From Allomuricauda sp. NBRC 101325 (GTDB taxonomy: Bacteria; Bacteroidota; Bacteroidia; Flavobacteriales; Flavobacteriaceae): 64,000 nt of DNA. The position numbers and the translations under genes were made by a program. Under the pieces are notes generated by a model, which was not told where the DNA came from, searched no databases, and was given only the letters and a program-made list of their open reading frames with translations. The stretch covers positions 62,001 to 126,000 of the forward strand of contig NZ_BSQF01000002.1 in assembly GCF_030268205.1 (NCBI RefSeq). The letters are read 5' to 3'. How positions within the stretch are numbered: the first letter of the stretch is position 1; each line of letters opens with the position of its first letter. Positions 47,678 through 56,004 of the stretch are shown piece after piece.

Positions 47678-49456
47678 ATGAGTTTGCAGAACGATTTAAC
47701 CCAAAAAGTGATCGAGGCCGTAAAACAACTGTACCAAGTTGAGTTGCCTTCGGTAGAATTTCAACCCACTCGAAAGGATTTTGAAGGTGATATTACCGTT
47801 GTGGTGTTCCCCATGTTGCGTCATGTTAAGGGAAATCCTGTACAGATTGGAACCCAAATTGGGGAATATTTAGTGGCAAATGTGGATGAGGTCTCCAAAT
47901 GCAATGTGGTTCAAGGCTTTTTGAACATTGTGATTGAAGACAGTTACTACCTGAATTTCTTCAATAGTATTTTTTCGGAAAATGATTTCGGGTATGTGAA
48001 ATCCCAGTCCGATGATGCGGTAATGGTAGAATATTCTTCCCCAAACACCAATAAACCCTTGCACTTGGGGCATATTCGAAATAACCTTTTAGGGTATTCC
48101 GTGGCGGAAATTTTGAAGGCTTCGGGCAAAAAAGTATACAAAACCCAAATCATAAATGATCGTGGTATCCATATTTGTAAGAGTATGTTGGCCTGGCAAA
48201 AGTTTGGTGAGGGAGAAACTCCTGAATCTTCTGGCTTAAAGGGCGATCATTTGGTTGGGAAATACTATGTAGCTTTTGATAAGGCCTACAAAGAACAGAT
48301 TGCCGAATTGGTTGAAGCTGGAACCGAAAAAGAAAAGGCCGAAAAGGAAGCGCCTATTTTATTGGAAGCCCAAGAAATGCTCCGTAAATGGGAGGCTGGT
48401 GATGATGAAGTGGTATCTCTTTGGAAAAAAATGAACGGTTGGGTGTATGAAGGCTTCGATGTTACGTACAAAAACCTAGGCGTTGATTTCGATACTTTGT
48501 ACTATGAAAGTGACACCTATTTGTTGGGTCGCGATGTGGTAAAGGATGGTTTGGAGCGTGGTGTTTTCTTTAAAAAAGAAGATGGTAGCGTTTGGATCGA
48601 CCTTACCGAAGATGGTCTTGACGAAAAAATTGTGTTGCGTTCGGATGGAACAGCTGTTTATATGACCCAAGATATTGGTACTGCCATCCAAAGGGTGACG
48701 GACCATCCCGATATCAACGGAATGGTGTATACAGTTGGGAACGAACAGGATTACCACTTTAAGGTGTTGTTCCTCATCCTAAAAAAATTGGGCTATTCTT
48801 GGGCAGAGCAATTGTACCACTTAAGTTATGGTATGGTGGATTTGCCAAGTGGTAAAATGAAGAGTAGGGAAGGAACCGTGGTTGATGCTGATGACCTTAT
48901 TCAAAATATGGAAGATACTGCAGCATCTATTTCCCAAGAGTTGGGCAAACTTGATGGCTATTCCGAGGAAGAGAAAAAACAGTTGTACCGAACCATAGGT
49001 TTGGGTGCGCTTAAATACTACATTTTAAAAGTAGATCCCAAAAAGCGTATTCTTTTTAACCCGGAAGAATCGGTGGATTTTCAAGGAAATACAGGTCCTT
49101 TTATCCAGTACACTTATGCTCGAATTCAATCCATTTTGCGTAAGGCGGATGATGTCAAGTCGAGCGCAGTCGAGACTTCCTTGGAACTTCACGAAAAGGA
49201 AAAAGAGTTGTTGAAGCAAATTCAATTGTTCCCCGAAACAATACAATTGGCAGCTGAGAACTTTAGCCCTGCGTTAGTCGCCAACTATACTTACGATTTA
49301 GTGAAAGAGTTCAATTCATTTTATCAGCAAGTGTCCATTTTGGGAGAAACCGATGAGCAAAAGAAGAACTTTAGGGTACAATTGTCCCAAAAAGTGGGAG
49401 AGTTGATTCAATCAGCTTTCCGATTGTTGGGGATTGATGTTCCAGAGCGAATGTAG
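47678..49456 (+). CDS. argS: Arginine--tRNA ligase
   Basis: 592 residues; class I synthetase charging tRNA-Arg. N-terminal additional domain (about 1-110), catalytic domain with SSPNTNKPLHLGHIRNNLLG (HIGH motif) and LPSGKMKSREGTVV (KMSKS variant), and the C-terminal anticodon-binding domain ending FRLLGIDVPERM (the usual Met end). Between catalytic and anticodon domains the linker ADDVKSSAVETSLEL is coded by a palindromic stretch (49157-49178) that matches a dispersed-repeat type rather than conserved ArgS sequence. Confidence 0.97.
   Translation: MSLQNDLTQKVIEAVKQLYQVELPSVEFQPTRKDFEGDITVVVFPMLRHVKGNPVQIGTQIGEYLVANVDEVSKCNVVQGFLNIVIEDSYYLNFFNSIFSENDFGYVKSQSDDAVMVEYSSPNTNKPLHLGHIRNNLLGYSVAEILKASGKKVYKTQIINDRGIHICKSMLAWQKFGEGETPESSGLKGDHLVGKYYVAFDKAYKEQIAELVEAGTEKEKAEKEAPILLEAQEMLRKWEAGDDEVVSLWKKMNGWVYEGFDVTYKNLGVDFDTLYYESDTYLLGRDVVKDGLERGVFFKKEDGSVWIDLTEDGLDEKIVLRSDGTAVYMTQDIGTAIQRVTDHPDINGMVYTVGNEQDYHFKVLFLILKKLGYSWAEQLYHLSYGMVDLPSGKMKSREGTVVDADDLIQNMEDTAASISQELGKLDGYSEEEKKQLYRTIGLGALKYYILKVDPKKRILFNPEESVDFQGNTGPFIQYTYARIQSILRKADDVKSSAVETSLELHEKEKELLKQIQLFPETIQLAAENFSPALVANYTYDLVKEFNSFYQQVSILGETDEQKKNFRVQLSQKVGELIQSAFRLLGIDVPERM
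49157..49178. repeat. Palindromic dispersed-type repeat inside argS
   Basis: The 22-base stretch AAGTCGAGCGCAGTCGAGAC plus TT has outer arms AAGTC/GACTT and an inner direct TCGA...TCGA with GAGCGCAG between. From memory, CTCGACTGCGCTCGA-type sequences are abundant between genes in marine Flavobacteriaceae. Here it lies in frame in a surface linker of ArgS. Confidence 0.5.
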
Positions 49457-49460
49457 GTAC

Positions 49461-49510
49461 CCTCTGTGTTTGGAACATGTTCCAAACACATCTCCCTTTC
49501 AAGGGAGAAG
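49461..49510. repeat. Left palindromic pair flanking the DUF559 gene
   Basis: A perfect 26-base palindrome (49465-49490; half-site TGTGTTTGGAACA) directly followed by a hairpin TCTCCCTT-TC-AAGGGAGA (49491-49508). The DUF559 stop codon is only a few bases away. Preceded by CCCTC. Together they could form a strong cruciform or RNA structure. Confidence 0.75.
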
Positions 49511-49511
49511 C

Positions 49512-49880
49512 CTAATGGGGTTTATTAAAATGTGATGCAATTTCTGAAAGTACCGATTCTAGATTTTCAAATACCATTTTATTTTCGAATCGGATTACAG
49601 TGTACCCTAGTTCATTTAGGATTTTAGTGCGTTTGGCATCATATTCTTGGGCTTGTGGAGTGTTGTGGACAGCCCCATCCAATTCTATGACCAGTTTTTC
49701 GGCGGCACAATAAAAATCAACAATGTAATTTTTTATGCTATGTTGTCGATTGAAACGTCTTCCGTATAATTTCTTAGCTTTTAAATGACTCCAAAGAAAA
49801 GCTTCTGATGGGGTTAAATTCTTCCTTAATTTTTTGCGAAAGTGCTGTAGTTCTTTGCGGTTGTGGATTCTTTTTTTCAT
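49512..49880 (-). CDS. DUF559 endonuclease-domain protein (Vsr-like)
   Basis: 122 residues from the ATG at 49880 (MKKRIHNRKELQHFRKKLRK). DUF559 belongs to the PD-(D/E)XK/Vsr-like nuclease group: LTPSEAFLWSHLKAKKLYG, RRFNRQHSIKNYIVDFYC (catalytic Asp region), KLVIELDGAVHN (E-x-D motif) and LGYTVIRFENKMVFEN are all present. Nicking or endonuclease activity is inferred from the fold. Both sides of the gene carry paired palindromes with the same architecture, so it may be a mobile or REP-like unit rather than a house-keeping gene. Confidence 0.88.
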   Translation of the reverse strand: MKKRIHNRKELQHFRKKLRKNLTPSEAFLWSHLKAKKLYGRRFNRQHSIKNYIVDFYCAAEKLVIELDGAVHNTPQAQEYDAKRTKILNELGYTVIRFENKMVFENLESVLSEIASHFNKPH

Positions 49881-49900
49881 CAATCTCAAATTATAAAGTT

Positions 49901-49949
49901 CCCCTCTTTATCTAAGAGGGGTAATTCAGCTTTGCTGAATTGGGGAGAT
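49901..49949. repeat. Right palindromic pair flanking the DUF559 gene
   Basis: Hairpin CCCCTCTT-TATCT-AAGAGGGG (49901-49921) next to a palindrome AATTCAGC-TTT-GCTGAATT (49923-49941) and GGGGAGA. Read toward the gene from outside, the order (pyrimidine-rich tag, palindrome, CTC/GAG hairpin) mirrors the left pair although the palindrome sequences differ. Confidence 0.7.
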
Positions 49950-49971
49950 TGAATTGTTAAAACTGCTAAAA

Positions 49972-52545
49972 CTAAAAACTGACCCTAAAACTAACATTTG
50001 GGGTAATACCCAAGGAAATGTTTTCCACGGTTTCAATTTCGTTATCCGAGTTTACCCGATAATATTTGTTCAAGGAATTTTTGCGATTGGTAATATTGAC
50101 TACCGAAATTCCTGCATTGGCTTTTAATCTTCTTGTAAGTTGAAAATTATAAATTGCCGAGGCATCAACTCGAAAATATTCAGGTAATCTACTGCTGTTT
50201 GGCTCTTTGTAATTGATTTGTGCGGGAAAGAAGTCATTGTTCAATCCCTCTGGGCCATCCAATGGTTCCGTATAAGGTCTACCAGTTCGGTAATTCATTC
50301 CCAAACTCAGTTTAAGGTCTTTATAATCATATGTTCCTGCAAATGTGACTGTATGCCTAATATCTAAGTTGTTTGGAAAATTCGGCGGAGCTATCGAGTC
50401 GAAAGTGTAGTCGTTTTTATTGTAGGCATAGCTTAACCAAACACTATAATTGTCTCCTTTTTTATTGGTTAAAAATTCAATGCCCTTTACTTTGTAGCTG
50501 CCAATTTCACCTGAGAATTGATTGGAATTTTGAAAGCCTTGAGTCATTGTGCTGATGCCGTCCACATCTTTATAAAACCCTTCCACTCCAACATAAAATC
50601 CTTTTTTTTCATAATTGATTCCTGCCGAGCCTTGTTTGCTTTTGGTAACAGGAAGTGTGCCGCCATTGGATAAGGTCCATCTTCGCTTTTCAATGCCCAA
50701 AAAGTTTTGCTCCAAATCTATGATCTGGTTGGTGGTCTGACTTTTAAATTCGCCTAAAATTTCACCTCTTAAATAATTGGCAATTTTAAAATTCAAGTTC
50801 AGTCTAGGCTCAATTAGAACATCGGTAAAGGTATTGAGGTTCTCTATAAAATTGAATCTTGTTCCAATTTTGGCAATGAATGTGTTTTCTTCAGAATGAT
50901 AATCTAATTCGGTGTATGGGGCATGGATTCGGATAACTCCTTTGATATCGCTATTAAAATTTGGTTCGCTTAGAACGGTAATGTTGGTAATTCCAGTTTC
51001 TATAAATTGGTAGCCATTGTTCCAATTTAAGGTGTTTTTCAACCTAAGGCGCGTATCCAACTTTAATGCATTTTCAATGACTTTGTTGTTCTGGAAAAGT
51101 TGTTGCACTTGATTTCCATAAACGTTTTGGGCGTCAAGATTATACTTTGAGTAATACACATTGAGATGGGATGAAAAAGATTCGTTCCACTGGCTTTGTA
51201 TCTGGGTTCCAAGGGACAGGTTGCTTTGTTGGAGCAAACTTACACTGGTTTCATTTTGGGTTATGTTGTTCTCTTCGTATTTCAGGTCGTTTTTTATGTG
51301 TATGGCACTGATACGCAGTTTGTGATTATCGTTTATGTCGTACAATATTTTTCCCGAAAAATCATAAAAGAAAAAATCTTCATCCCGTTCAATTTCATCA
51401 TCCACCGACCTGTTGTTTTGGTCCGATATTTCACTGTTTTGAAAAGCCCTATCAAAAAATTGGTTGTAGGTAGGGGAGTTCACGAAATCGGTTGTAGATC
51501 TTCGAGCTGAAAATTGTAGGCCCAATTTGTTGCTAACGGGTATTTCGGCGTACAAATCCCCACTGATCAGATTAAATCCTGCACCACCCGACCAATCTTG
51601 GGCAATATGGTTGTTGGTCTCCATCTGAATAACACCACTTACTCCATCACCATAAGCTGCGGGAGTTCCATTTTTATAAATTGTGACCTCGTCGGTCAGG
51701 TATGGATTAAAAGCGGATATTAAACCAAAAAAATGCCCTGATTGGTACATTTTTATTCCATTCCACAATACTAAATTTTGGTCGTTGGTTCCTCCTCTTA
51801 CATTGATGTCAGAAACGGTTTCATCAATACTTTTAATACCGGGGAGCGCTTGTACCGTTTGTAGGATATCAGGCTCGATCATTCCTGGAAGTATTCCAAA
51901 TTCTGCAGTATTAATAGTGAAGCTTGCATCTTTTTCCTTGATGATTCCAGATGTTAGGAATTTATAAACGATGACTTCGTCCAATTGCTCGTATCTCGGG
52001 GATAGAAGTATTCTAGCGCATCCTTCCTGCAGAGTCAATTCCTCCACTTTAATGTATTTGGTCACGTAACCAAGGTATCTTACTTTAAGGGTTGCATTTT
52101 TTTCTATTTCCGTTAATGCGAAGGTGCCATCCGCCCCGGTGATTTGTGCCTTTTTCGTTCCTAGGATTTCAACAGTTGCACCAGTAACCGTGTTCTCTGC
52201 AAAGTTATCGAGCACGGTTCCACAAAGATTTATGAAACTTACTTTGGTCAAAGTATAGAAACGATCACTAAGTTTTTTAGATTTTATTTGAAAGGTTTGG
52301 TCGAGAAACTCCAAATGCTTCTCAAGAGTGTTTAGGCTATCGAGGACAATAATTTGAAGCTGTTCAATATCCTTGTTAAGGTAGGAAAACCTGATGTTAT
52401 AAGTAGTCTCCAACTCCTTAATATGTGAGATAAGGTCAATGGAAATCTGTTGCTTTTCCTGCGCTTGAATTGAAAGTGAGCAAAACAAGAAAAACAAAAT
52501 ACCTAGGAAGAGGCCGGAGTATTTATTTGGATGTGTTTCCAGCAT
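49972..52545 (-). CDS. TonB-dependent receptor with STN signalling domain
   Basis: 857 residues. Signal peptide (GLFLGILFFLFCSLSIQAQE), STN secretin/TonB short N-terminal domain (about 32-100), a carboxypeptidase-regulatory-like domain (about 106-190: LCGTVLDNFAENTVTGATVE), plug (about 205-310; INVRGGTNDQNLVLWNG) and barrel ending in Phe (VSFRVSF). The STN domain contacts FecR-type anti-sigma proteins in cell-surface signalling. Third gene of the sigma-FecR-receptor operon; its start overlaps fecR by 23 bases. Ligand unknown, possibly an iron complex or polymer fragment. Confidence 0.93.
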   Translation of the reverse strand: MLETHPNKYSGLFLGILFFLFCSLSIQAQEKQQISIDLISHIKELETTYNIRFSYLNKDIEQLQIIVLDSLNTLEKHLEFLDQTFQIKSKKLSDRFYTLTKVSFINLCGTVLDNFAENTVTGATVEILGTKKAQITGADGTFALTEIEKNATLKVRYLGYVTKYIKVEELTLQEGCARILLSPRYEQLDEVIVYKFLTSGIIKEKDASFTINTAEFGILPGMIEPDILQTVQALPGIKSIDETVSDINVRGGTNDQNLVLWNGIKMYQSGHFFGLISAFNPYLTDEVTIYKNGTPAAYGDGVSGVIQMETNNHIAQDWSGGAGFNLISGDLYAEIPVSNKLGLQFSARRSTTDFVNSPTYNQFFDRAFQNSEISDQNNRSVDDEIERDEDFFFYDFSGKILYDINDNHKLRISAIHIKNDLKYEENNITQNETSVSLLQQSNLSLGTQIQSQWNESFSSHLNVYYSKYNLDAQNVYGNQVQQLFQNNKVIENALKLDTRLRLKNTLNWNNGYQFIETGITNITVLSEPNFNSDIKGVIRIHAPYTELDYHSEENTFIAKIGTRFNFIENLNTFTDVLIEPRLNLNFKIANYLRGEILGEFKSQTTNQIIDLEQNFLGIEKRRWTLSNGGTLPVTKSKQGSAGINYEKKGFYVGVEGFYKDVDGISTMTQGFQNSNQFSGEIGSYKVKGIEFLTNKKGDNYSVWLSYAYNKNDYTFDSIAPPNFPNNLDIRHTVTFAGTYDYKDLKLSLGMNYRTGRPYTEPLDGPEGLNNDFFPAQINYKEPNSSRLPEYFRVDASAIYNFQLTRRLKANAGISVVNITNRKNSLNKYYRVNSDNEIETVENISLGITPNVSFRVSF

Positions 52546-53437
52546 AAAAAAGTACGTTGTCGTCTTCTACTTTAAATTTGATTTGAGACGGGGTACTTAT
52601 ACTTTTTAACGCCATTTCTAAGTTAGTGTTGTTAAAGCTACCAGTAAATAGTAGGTCGGTATCTACATTTTCTGTGGTCACTATTATATTGAATTGTCTT
52701 TCGAGTTCTGCAAAAACAAATTGCAAGGGAATACGATTGAAACTACTTTCGTTTTGCATCCAGGAAGGGGTGTCTCCAATGGGTTTTTCCAAATCGGAAA
52801 TAATTTCCCCGTTGATGACCAAAAAGGAATTGCCTGCAGGGAGTTTGGTTTCCGTATTGTTGTGGGTAACACTTACCAAACCTTCGAAGCAGGTTACCTC
52901 AAAAAAGCCTTGTCTATTTTCTACATTGAATTGTGTTCCAAGTACGGTAACGGTGCCATCTTCTGTGGCAACGGTAAATTTCTTGCCTTTGGCAACCTTA
53001 AAAAAAGCTTCACCTTCTAGGTTTATATTTCTTTCTTTATCCCAGTTCTTTTTACTGTAGGTAATTTGGGATTCGGCATTTAATATAATTTCCGAATTGT
53101 CGGGTAAGATAACATTGGTGCTTTCGGCATAATCCGTTGTAACTGTTTGACCCAGCGTTCCCAAATAAAAATAGGAACCAACCAGTAGAATGGCAAGCAC
53201 GGCTGCAATACGCAAAAATGGCTTAAAAGGATTTAGGGTAATAACTTTTGGAGCTGTTCCAAAATTTTCTTTGGCGCGCACTAGAGCTTGGTCCACATCA
53301 AATTCAGGAGCTTCCAATGTGCTTGAAACTTCTTTGAGTCTTTCAAAGGACTTGTACTCTGCAGACAGTTTAAATGCTGCGAGTTCTTCCTCCGAAAGCT
53401 CTCCACTGAGCCATTTTGCCAAATAATTTTCTTGCAT
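52523..53437 (-). CDS. FecR-family anti-sigma/sigma-regulator with DUF4974
   Basis: 304 residues. N-terminal cytosolic part (1-75) with a leading ENYLAKWLSGELSEEE sequence, one membrane segment (about 78-97: FLRIAAVLAILLVGSYFYLG), a periplasmic FecR domain (about 105-205; TTDYAESTNVILPDNSEIIL, GEAFFKV) and a C-terminal DUF4974 domain (about 225-300; IPLQFVFAELERQFNI). It relays ligand binding by the STN receptor to the sigma factor. Sits between them with 90 bases to the sigma gene. Confidence 0.95.
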   Translation of the reverse strand: MQENYLAKWLSGELSEEELAAFKLSAEYKSFERLKEVSSTLEAPEFDVDQALVRAKENFGTAPKVITLNPFKPFLRIAAVLAILLVGSYFYLGTLGQTVTTDYAESTNVILPDNSEIILNAESQITYSKKNWDKERNINLEGEAFFKVAKGKKFTVATEDGTVTVLGTQFNVENRQGFFEVTCFEGLVSVTHNNTETKLPAGNSFLVINGEIISDLEKPIGDTPSWMQNESSFNRIPLQFVFAELERQFNIIVTTENVDTDLLFTGSFNNTNLEMALKSISTPSQIKFKVEDDNVLFYAGNTSK

Positions 53438-53527
53438 GGGTCTAATGCTTTACGTTCTTATAACAACCAACTTTTAAAATACCCTACCTAAAATTCTAAA
53501 AATTAATATATTATTATTTTTTTTAAG

Positions 53528-54025
53528 TTAAAGGCCATCGATTTTGTCTCGCAAACTCTTTAAGGCCAAATGCATTCTTTTTTCGATGGCTTTCACACTT
53601 ACGCCTTCCATTTCGGCAATTTCCGCGTATTTTTTACCATCGATCCTATTTAAAAGAAAGGTGGTGCGCTGGTTTTCGGGCAGGGCGTTGAGGGCATCGT
53701 CCAATTTTTGCTTGTATTCCTGTTCCTCCATTAAAAATTCTGGAGATTCATTGGAACGGTCATTCGAATTGTCCGCATATTTTAACCGAACCTTTTCTGC
53801 CTTTATAACATTAAGGTAAAGATTGTTGGCAACGGTATACACAAAAGACTTTGCTTTATCTGGGGTTACCTTGGCACAATTTTCCCAAAGTTTCACAAAA
53901 GCTTCCTGCACGGCATCATTGGCCTTTTCCTCATTGCCGAATTTATAATAGATGTAATTAAAAACCGTTTTGGAATGTGCCTTGAAAATGGAGCTAAAAA
54001 CTTGATCTTCGCAAACGTTGCTCAT
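53528..54025 (-). CDS. ECF-type RNA polymerase sigma-70 factor
   Basis: 165 residues from the ATG at 54025 (MSNVCEDQVFSSIFKAHSKT). Region 2 spans about 12-80 (VFNYIYYKFGNEEKANDAVQ, EAFVKLWENC), region 4 about 105-160 (ALPENQRTTFLLNRIDGKKY, AEIAEMEGVSVKAIEKRMHL). Drives transcription of the FecR/receptor genes or a wider regulon in response to the extracellular signal. Divergent from the repeat lipoprotein gene. Confidence 0.95.
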   Translation of the reverse strand: MSNVCEDQVFSSIFKAHSKTVFNYIYYKFGNEEKANDAVQEAFVKLWENCAKVTPDKAKSFVYTVANNLYLNVIKAEKVRLKYADNSNDRSNESPEFLMEEQEYKQKLDDALNALPENQRTTFLLNRIDGKKYAEIAEMEGVSVKAIEKRMHLALKSLRDKIDGL

Positions 54026-54048
54026 AATCAATGGTTTGTTTGTCAGGT

Positions 54049-54060
54049 CAAATATATTTG
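54049..54060. promoter_or_regulatory. Palindromic divergent -7 boxes between sigma factor and lipoprotein genes
   Basis: CAAATATATTTG reads as TATATTTG on both strands (54053-54060 plus; 54049-54056 minus), so it gives overlapping full-match -7 boxes for both divergent genes. The minus use would start about 20 bases before the sigma ATG; the plus use gives a leader of about 75 bases. No clear -33 TTG in the right distance on either side. Confidence 0.5.
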
Positions 54061-54138
54061 AAAAATTTTTAGAAAAAGTAGGGTTTTTTTTATGTCCGTT
54101 GTTTTACACATGAATTATAACCCCAAAATTCATTTGTT

Positions 54139-55899
54139 ATGAAAAAGTTAGTCAGCAACATACTTCGTTTGGTACTTGTTGTTTTAGTATTGAGTTTTTC
54201 CTCTTGCCAAGAGGAATTCGAAGATATTGGCGGAGATCAAGAAACCATTGATGCCAGTTCTTCAACGGCAGCATTGATCATGCAAACATCGTCCAATGAT
54301 GGATCCTATGATAATATTGTTGATGGAGCCAGTTGTTTTGCCATTCAGTTTCCCTATGTAGTTAGCGTAAATGGTGTAGAGATATCCATTGATTCGGAAA
54401 GTGACCTTGAAGTTATTGAGGCAATTTTTGATGAGCTGCAAGATGATGAGGATGTTTTGGATATCCTATTTCCAATTACCATTATTCTTTCCGATTATTC
54501 TGAAATCAATATTGAAAGCCAGGCAGTTCTGGAAGAATTGGCCTTTGAATGTTTGGAAGGCGGTCTTGATGATGATATTGAATGTATAGACTTTGTTTAT
54601 CCGATCACCATGTTCACTTTTGATGTCAATAACCAACAAACGGGTGAAGTAACTATTGAAAGTGATTTTGGCATGAGACGTTTCTTTGCAGAAATGGGTT
54701 CCGACGACCTGGTTAGCATTCAATTTCCGTTAACGCTCAAAAAATATGATGGAACAGAGATTGTGGTCAACAACAATCATGAACTTGCCGACACCTTGGA
54801 ATATGCAAGGGAATTATGTGATGAGGACGATGACAATGACTATAGTGATGATGACTTTACCAAGGAAGAGGTAGATGCCCTTTTGGTTGCATGTCCTTTT
54901 GAAATAAGACAAGTTGTAAGGAACGAAGTGGACAACACCGACCAATATTTTGAAAGATTGATGGTGTTCAACGAAGATGGGACGGTCGACTATTATGGTA
55001 ATTTAAACGTTGCTGCTAATGGAACTTGGAGTACAAGCCAAACCGATAATGGTGTTTTGTTGAGCTTGCATTTTGATACACTTTTCGATTTTACTTTGGA
55101 ATGGTATGTGTACAAGCTTGAAGAAGGTGTGATCAAATTCTATAAGGATAACGGTAACCGAATCGTACTAAGAAAAAATTGTGAGGTTGATCCTAATCCA
55201 GAAGCGAACCGTGAAGCACTGATCTCCTTGCTTCAAGAATGTGAGTGGATCGTTAAAAAGGTTAAAAACCAAGGAGAGGAAGTAGAACGATTGCTCGGTT
55301 ATGAGTTTCAATTTAAACCAGATGGAAATGTTGTCTTGGGTAATGGAGTTTCTGTGACAGAGGGAACTTGGGAAATAGGGTTGAACAGCCAGCTTCAACT
55401 TTCACTATTGATCACTATGGGTGTTGAGCCTGACGTAAGTTTCGAATGGCCGTTGGTTGATTTGTTGGATTCAAGATTAAAATTTAAAATCGAAGAAACC
55501 GATCACGAAATGATTCTTTTGAAAGTTTGTGATGATAGTGCAGGCGATGGTGATGTTTCGGAAATCAGAAATATCTTAATGGGAGGAGCTTGGAACGTAG
55601 CTCTTTACCAAGAAGGTGAATTGGATTCCACAGCATCCTTTACGGGTATGGACTTTAATTTTCAAGCAGAGCATCAATTACAAGTTTCTGTAAATGCCGA
55701 TCCAACGGTTAATGGATTGTGGAGAGTACTTCGTGATTCTGAAGAAGGACTGAAATTGTACATCAACTTTGATACCATGGATGAATTGGCTGAACTTACC
55801 GAAGACTGGAAGTTTGTGTCCATGACCTCAACTCGTATCGAATTGATGGATGAAAGTAGTGATGGCACTATAAAAACCTTGGTTTTTGAAAAACCATAA
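54139..55899 (+). CDS. Large repeat-built lipoprotein
   Basis: 586 residues. Signal peptide with lipobox LSFSSC, then two kinds of internal repeats visible by eye. N-terminal set, four units (about 65-235), each with a pattern F-P-x-T-(hydrophobic), an acidic/Asn turn, hydrophobic-E/V, then a helical EL..L.E segment: CFAIQFPYVVSVNGVEISI, DILFPITIILSDYSEINIE, IDFVYPITMFTFDVNNQQ, VSIQFPLTLKKYDGTEIVV. C-terminal set, three units of about 110 residues (ALLVACPFEIRQVVR; ALISLLQECEWIVKKVK; IRNILMGGAWNVALYQE), lipocalin-like. Very acidic. Likely a surface protein; divergent from the ECF sigma gene, so perhaps its target. Function unknown. Confidence 0.8.
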   Translation: MKKLVSNILRLVLVVLVLSFSSCQEEFEDIGGDQETIDASSSTAALIMQTSSNDGSYDNIVDGASCFAIQFPYVVSVNGVEISIDSESDLEVIEAIFDELQDDEDVLDILFPITIILSDYSEINIESQAVLEELAFECLEGGLDDDIECIDFVYPITMFTFDVNNQQTGEVTIESDFGMRRFFAEMGSDDLVSIQFPLTLKKYDGTEIVVNNNHELADTLEYARELCDEDDDNDYSDDDFTKEEVDALLVACPFEIRQVVRNEVDNTDQYFERLMVFNEDGTVDYYGNLNVAANGTWSTSQTDNGVLLSLHFDTLFDFTLEWYVYKLEEGVIKFYKDNGNRIVLRKNCEVDPNPEANREALISLLQECEWIVKKVKNQGEEVERLLGYEFQFKPDGNVVLGNGVSVTEGTWEIGLNSQLQLSLLITMGVEPDVSFEWPLVDLLDSRLKFKIEETDHEMILLKVCDDSAGDGDVSEIRNILMGGAWNVALYQEGELDSTASFTGMDFNFQAEHQLQVSVNADPTVNGLWRVLRDSEEGLKLYINFDTMDELAELTEDWKFVSMTSTRIELMDESSDGTIKTLVFEKP

Positions 55900-55927
55900 G
55901 ATTTTTTGCCCCAATCTTTTTTAAAAG

Positions 55928-55959
55928 AAGGACGGCTCTCCCCAAAGCCGTCCTTTTTC
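55928..55959 (+). terminator. Terminator of the repeat lipoprotein gene
   Basis: Ten-base stem AAGGACGGCT / AGCCGTCCTT (55928-55937 with 55946-55955) followed by T-rich sequence. Confidence 0.92.
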
Positions 55960-55973
55960 TTTTGAATTATTCT

Positions 55974-55981
55974 TAAATTTG
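55974..55981 (+). promoter_or_regulatory. Candidate -7 box of ffh
   Basis: TAAATTTG, full match to TAnnTTTG, 23 bases before the ffh ATG; a -33 TTG at the usual distance was not found because the terminator occupies that place. Confidence 0.45.
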
Positions 55982-56004
55982 TCCCTCTTTAAAACAAAGA
56001 ACCC

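Noticed and set aside
49491..49510. TCTCCC/GGGAGA hairpin as a simple argS terminator
   Set aside because: There is no T tract after it in either direction and it forms part of the larger paired palindrome structure.
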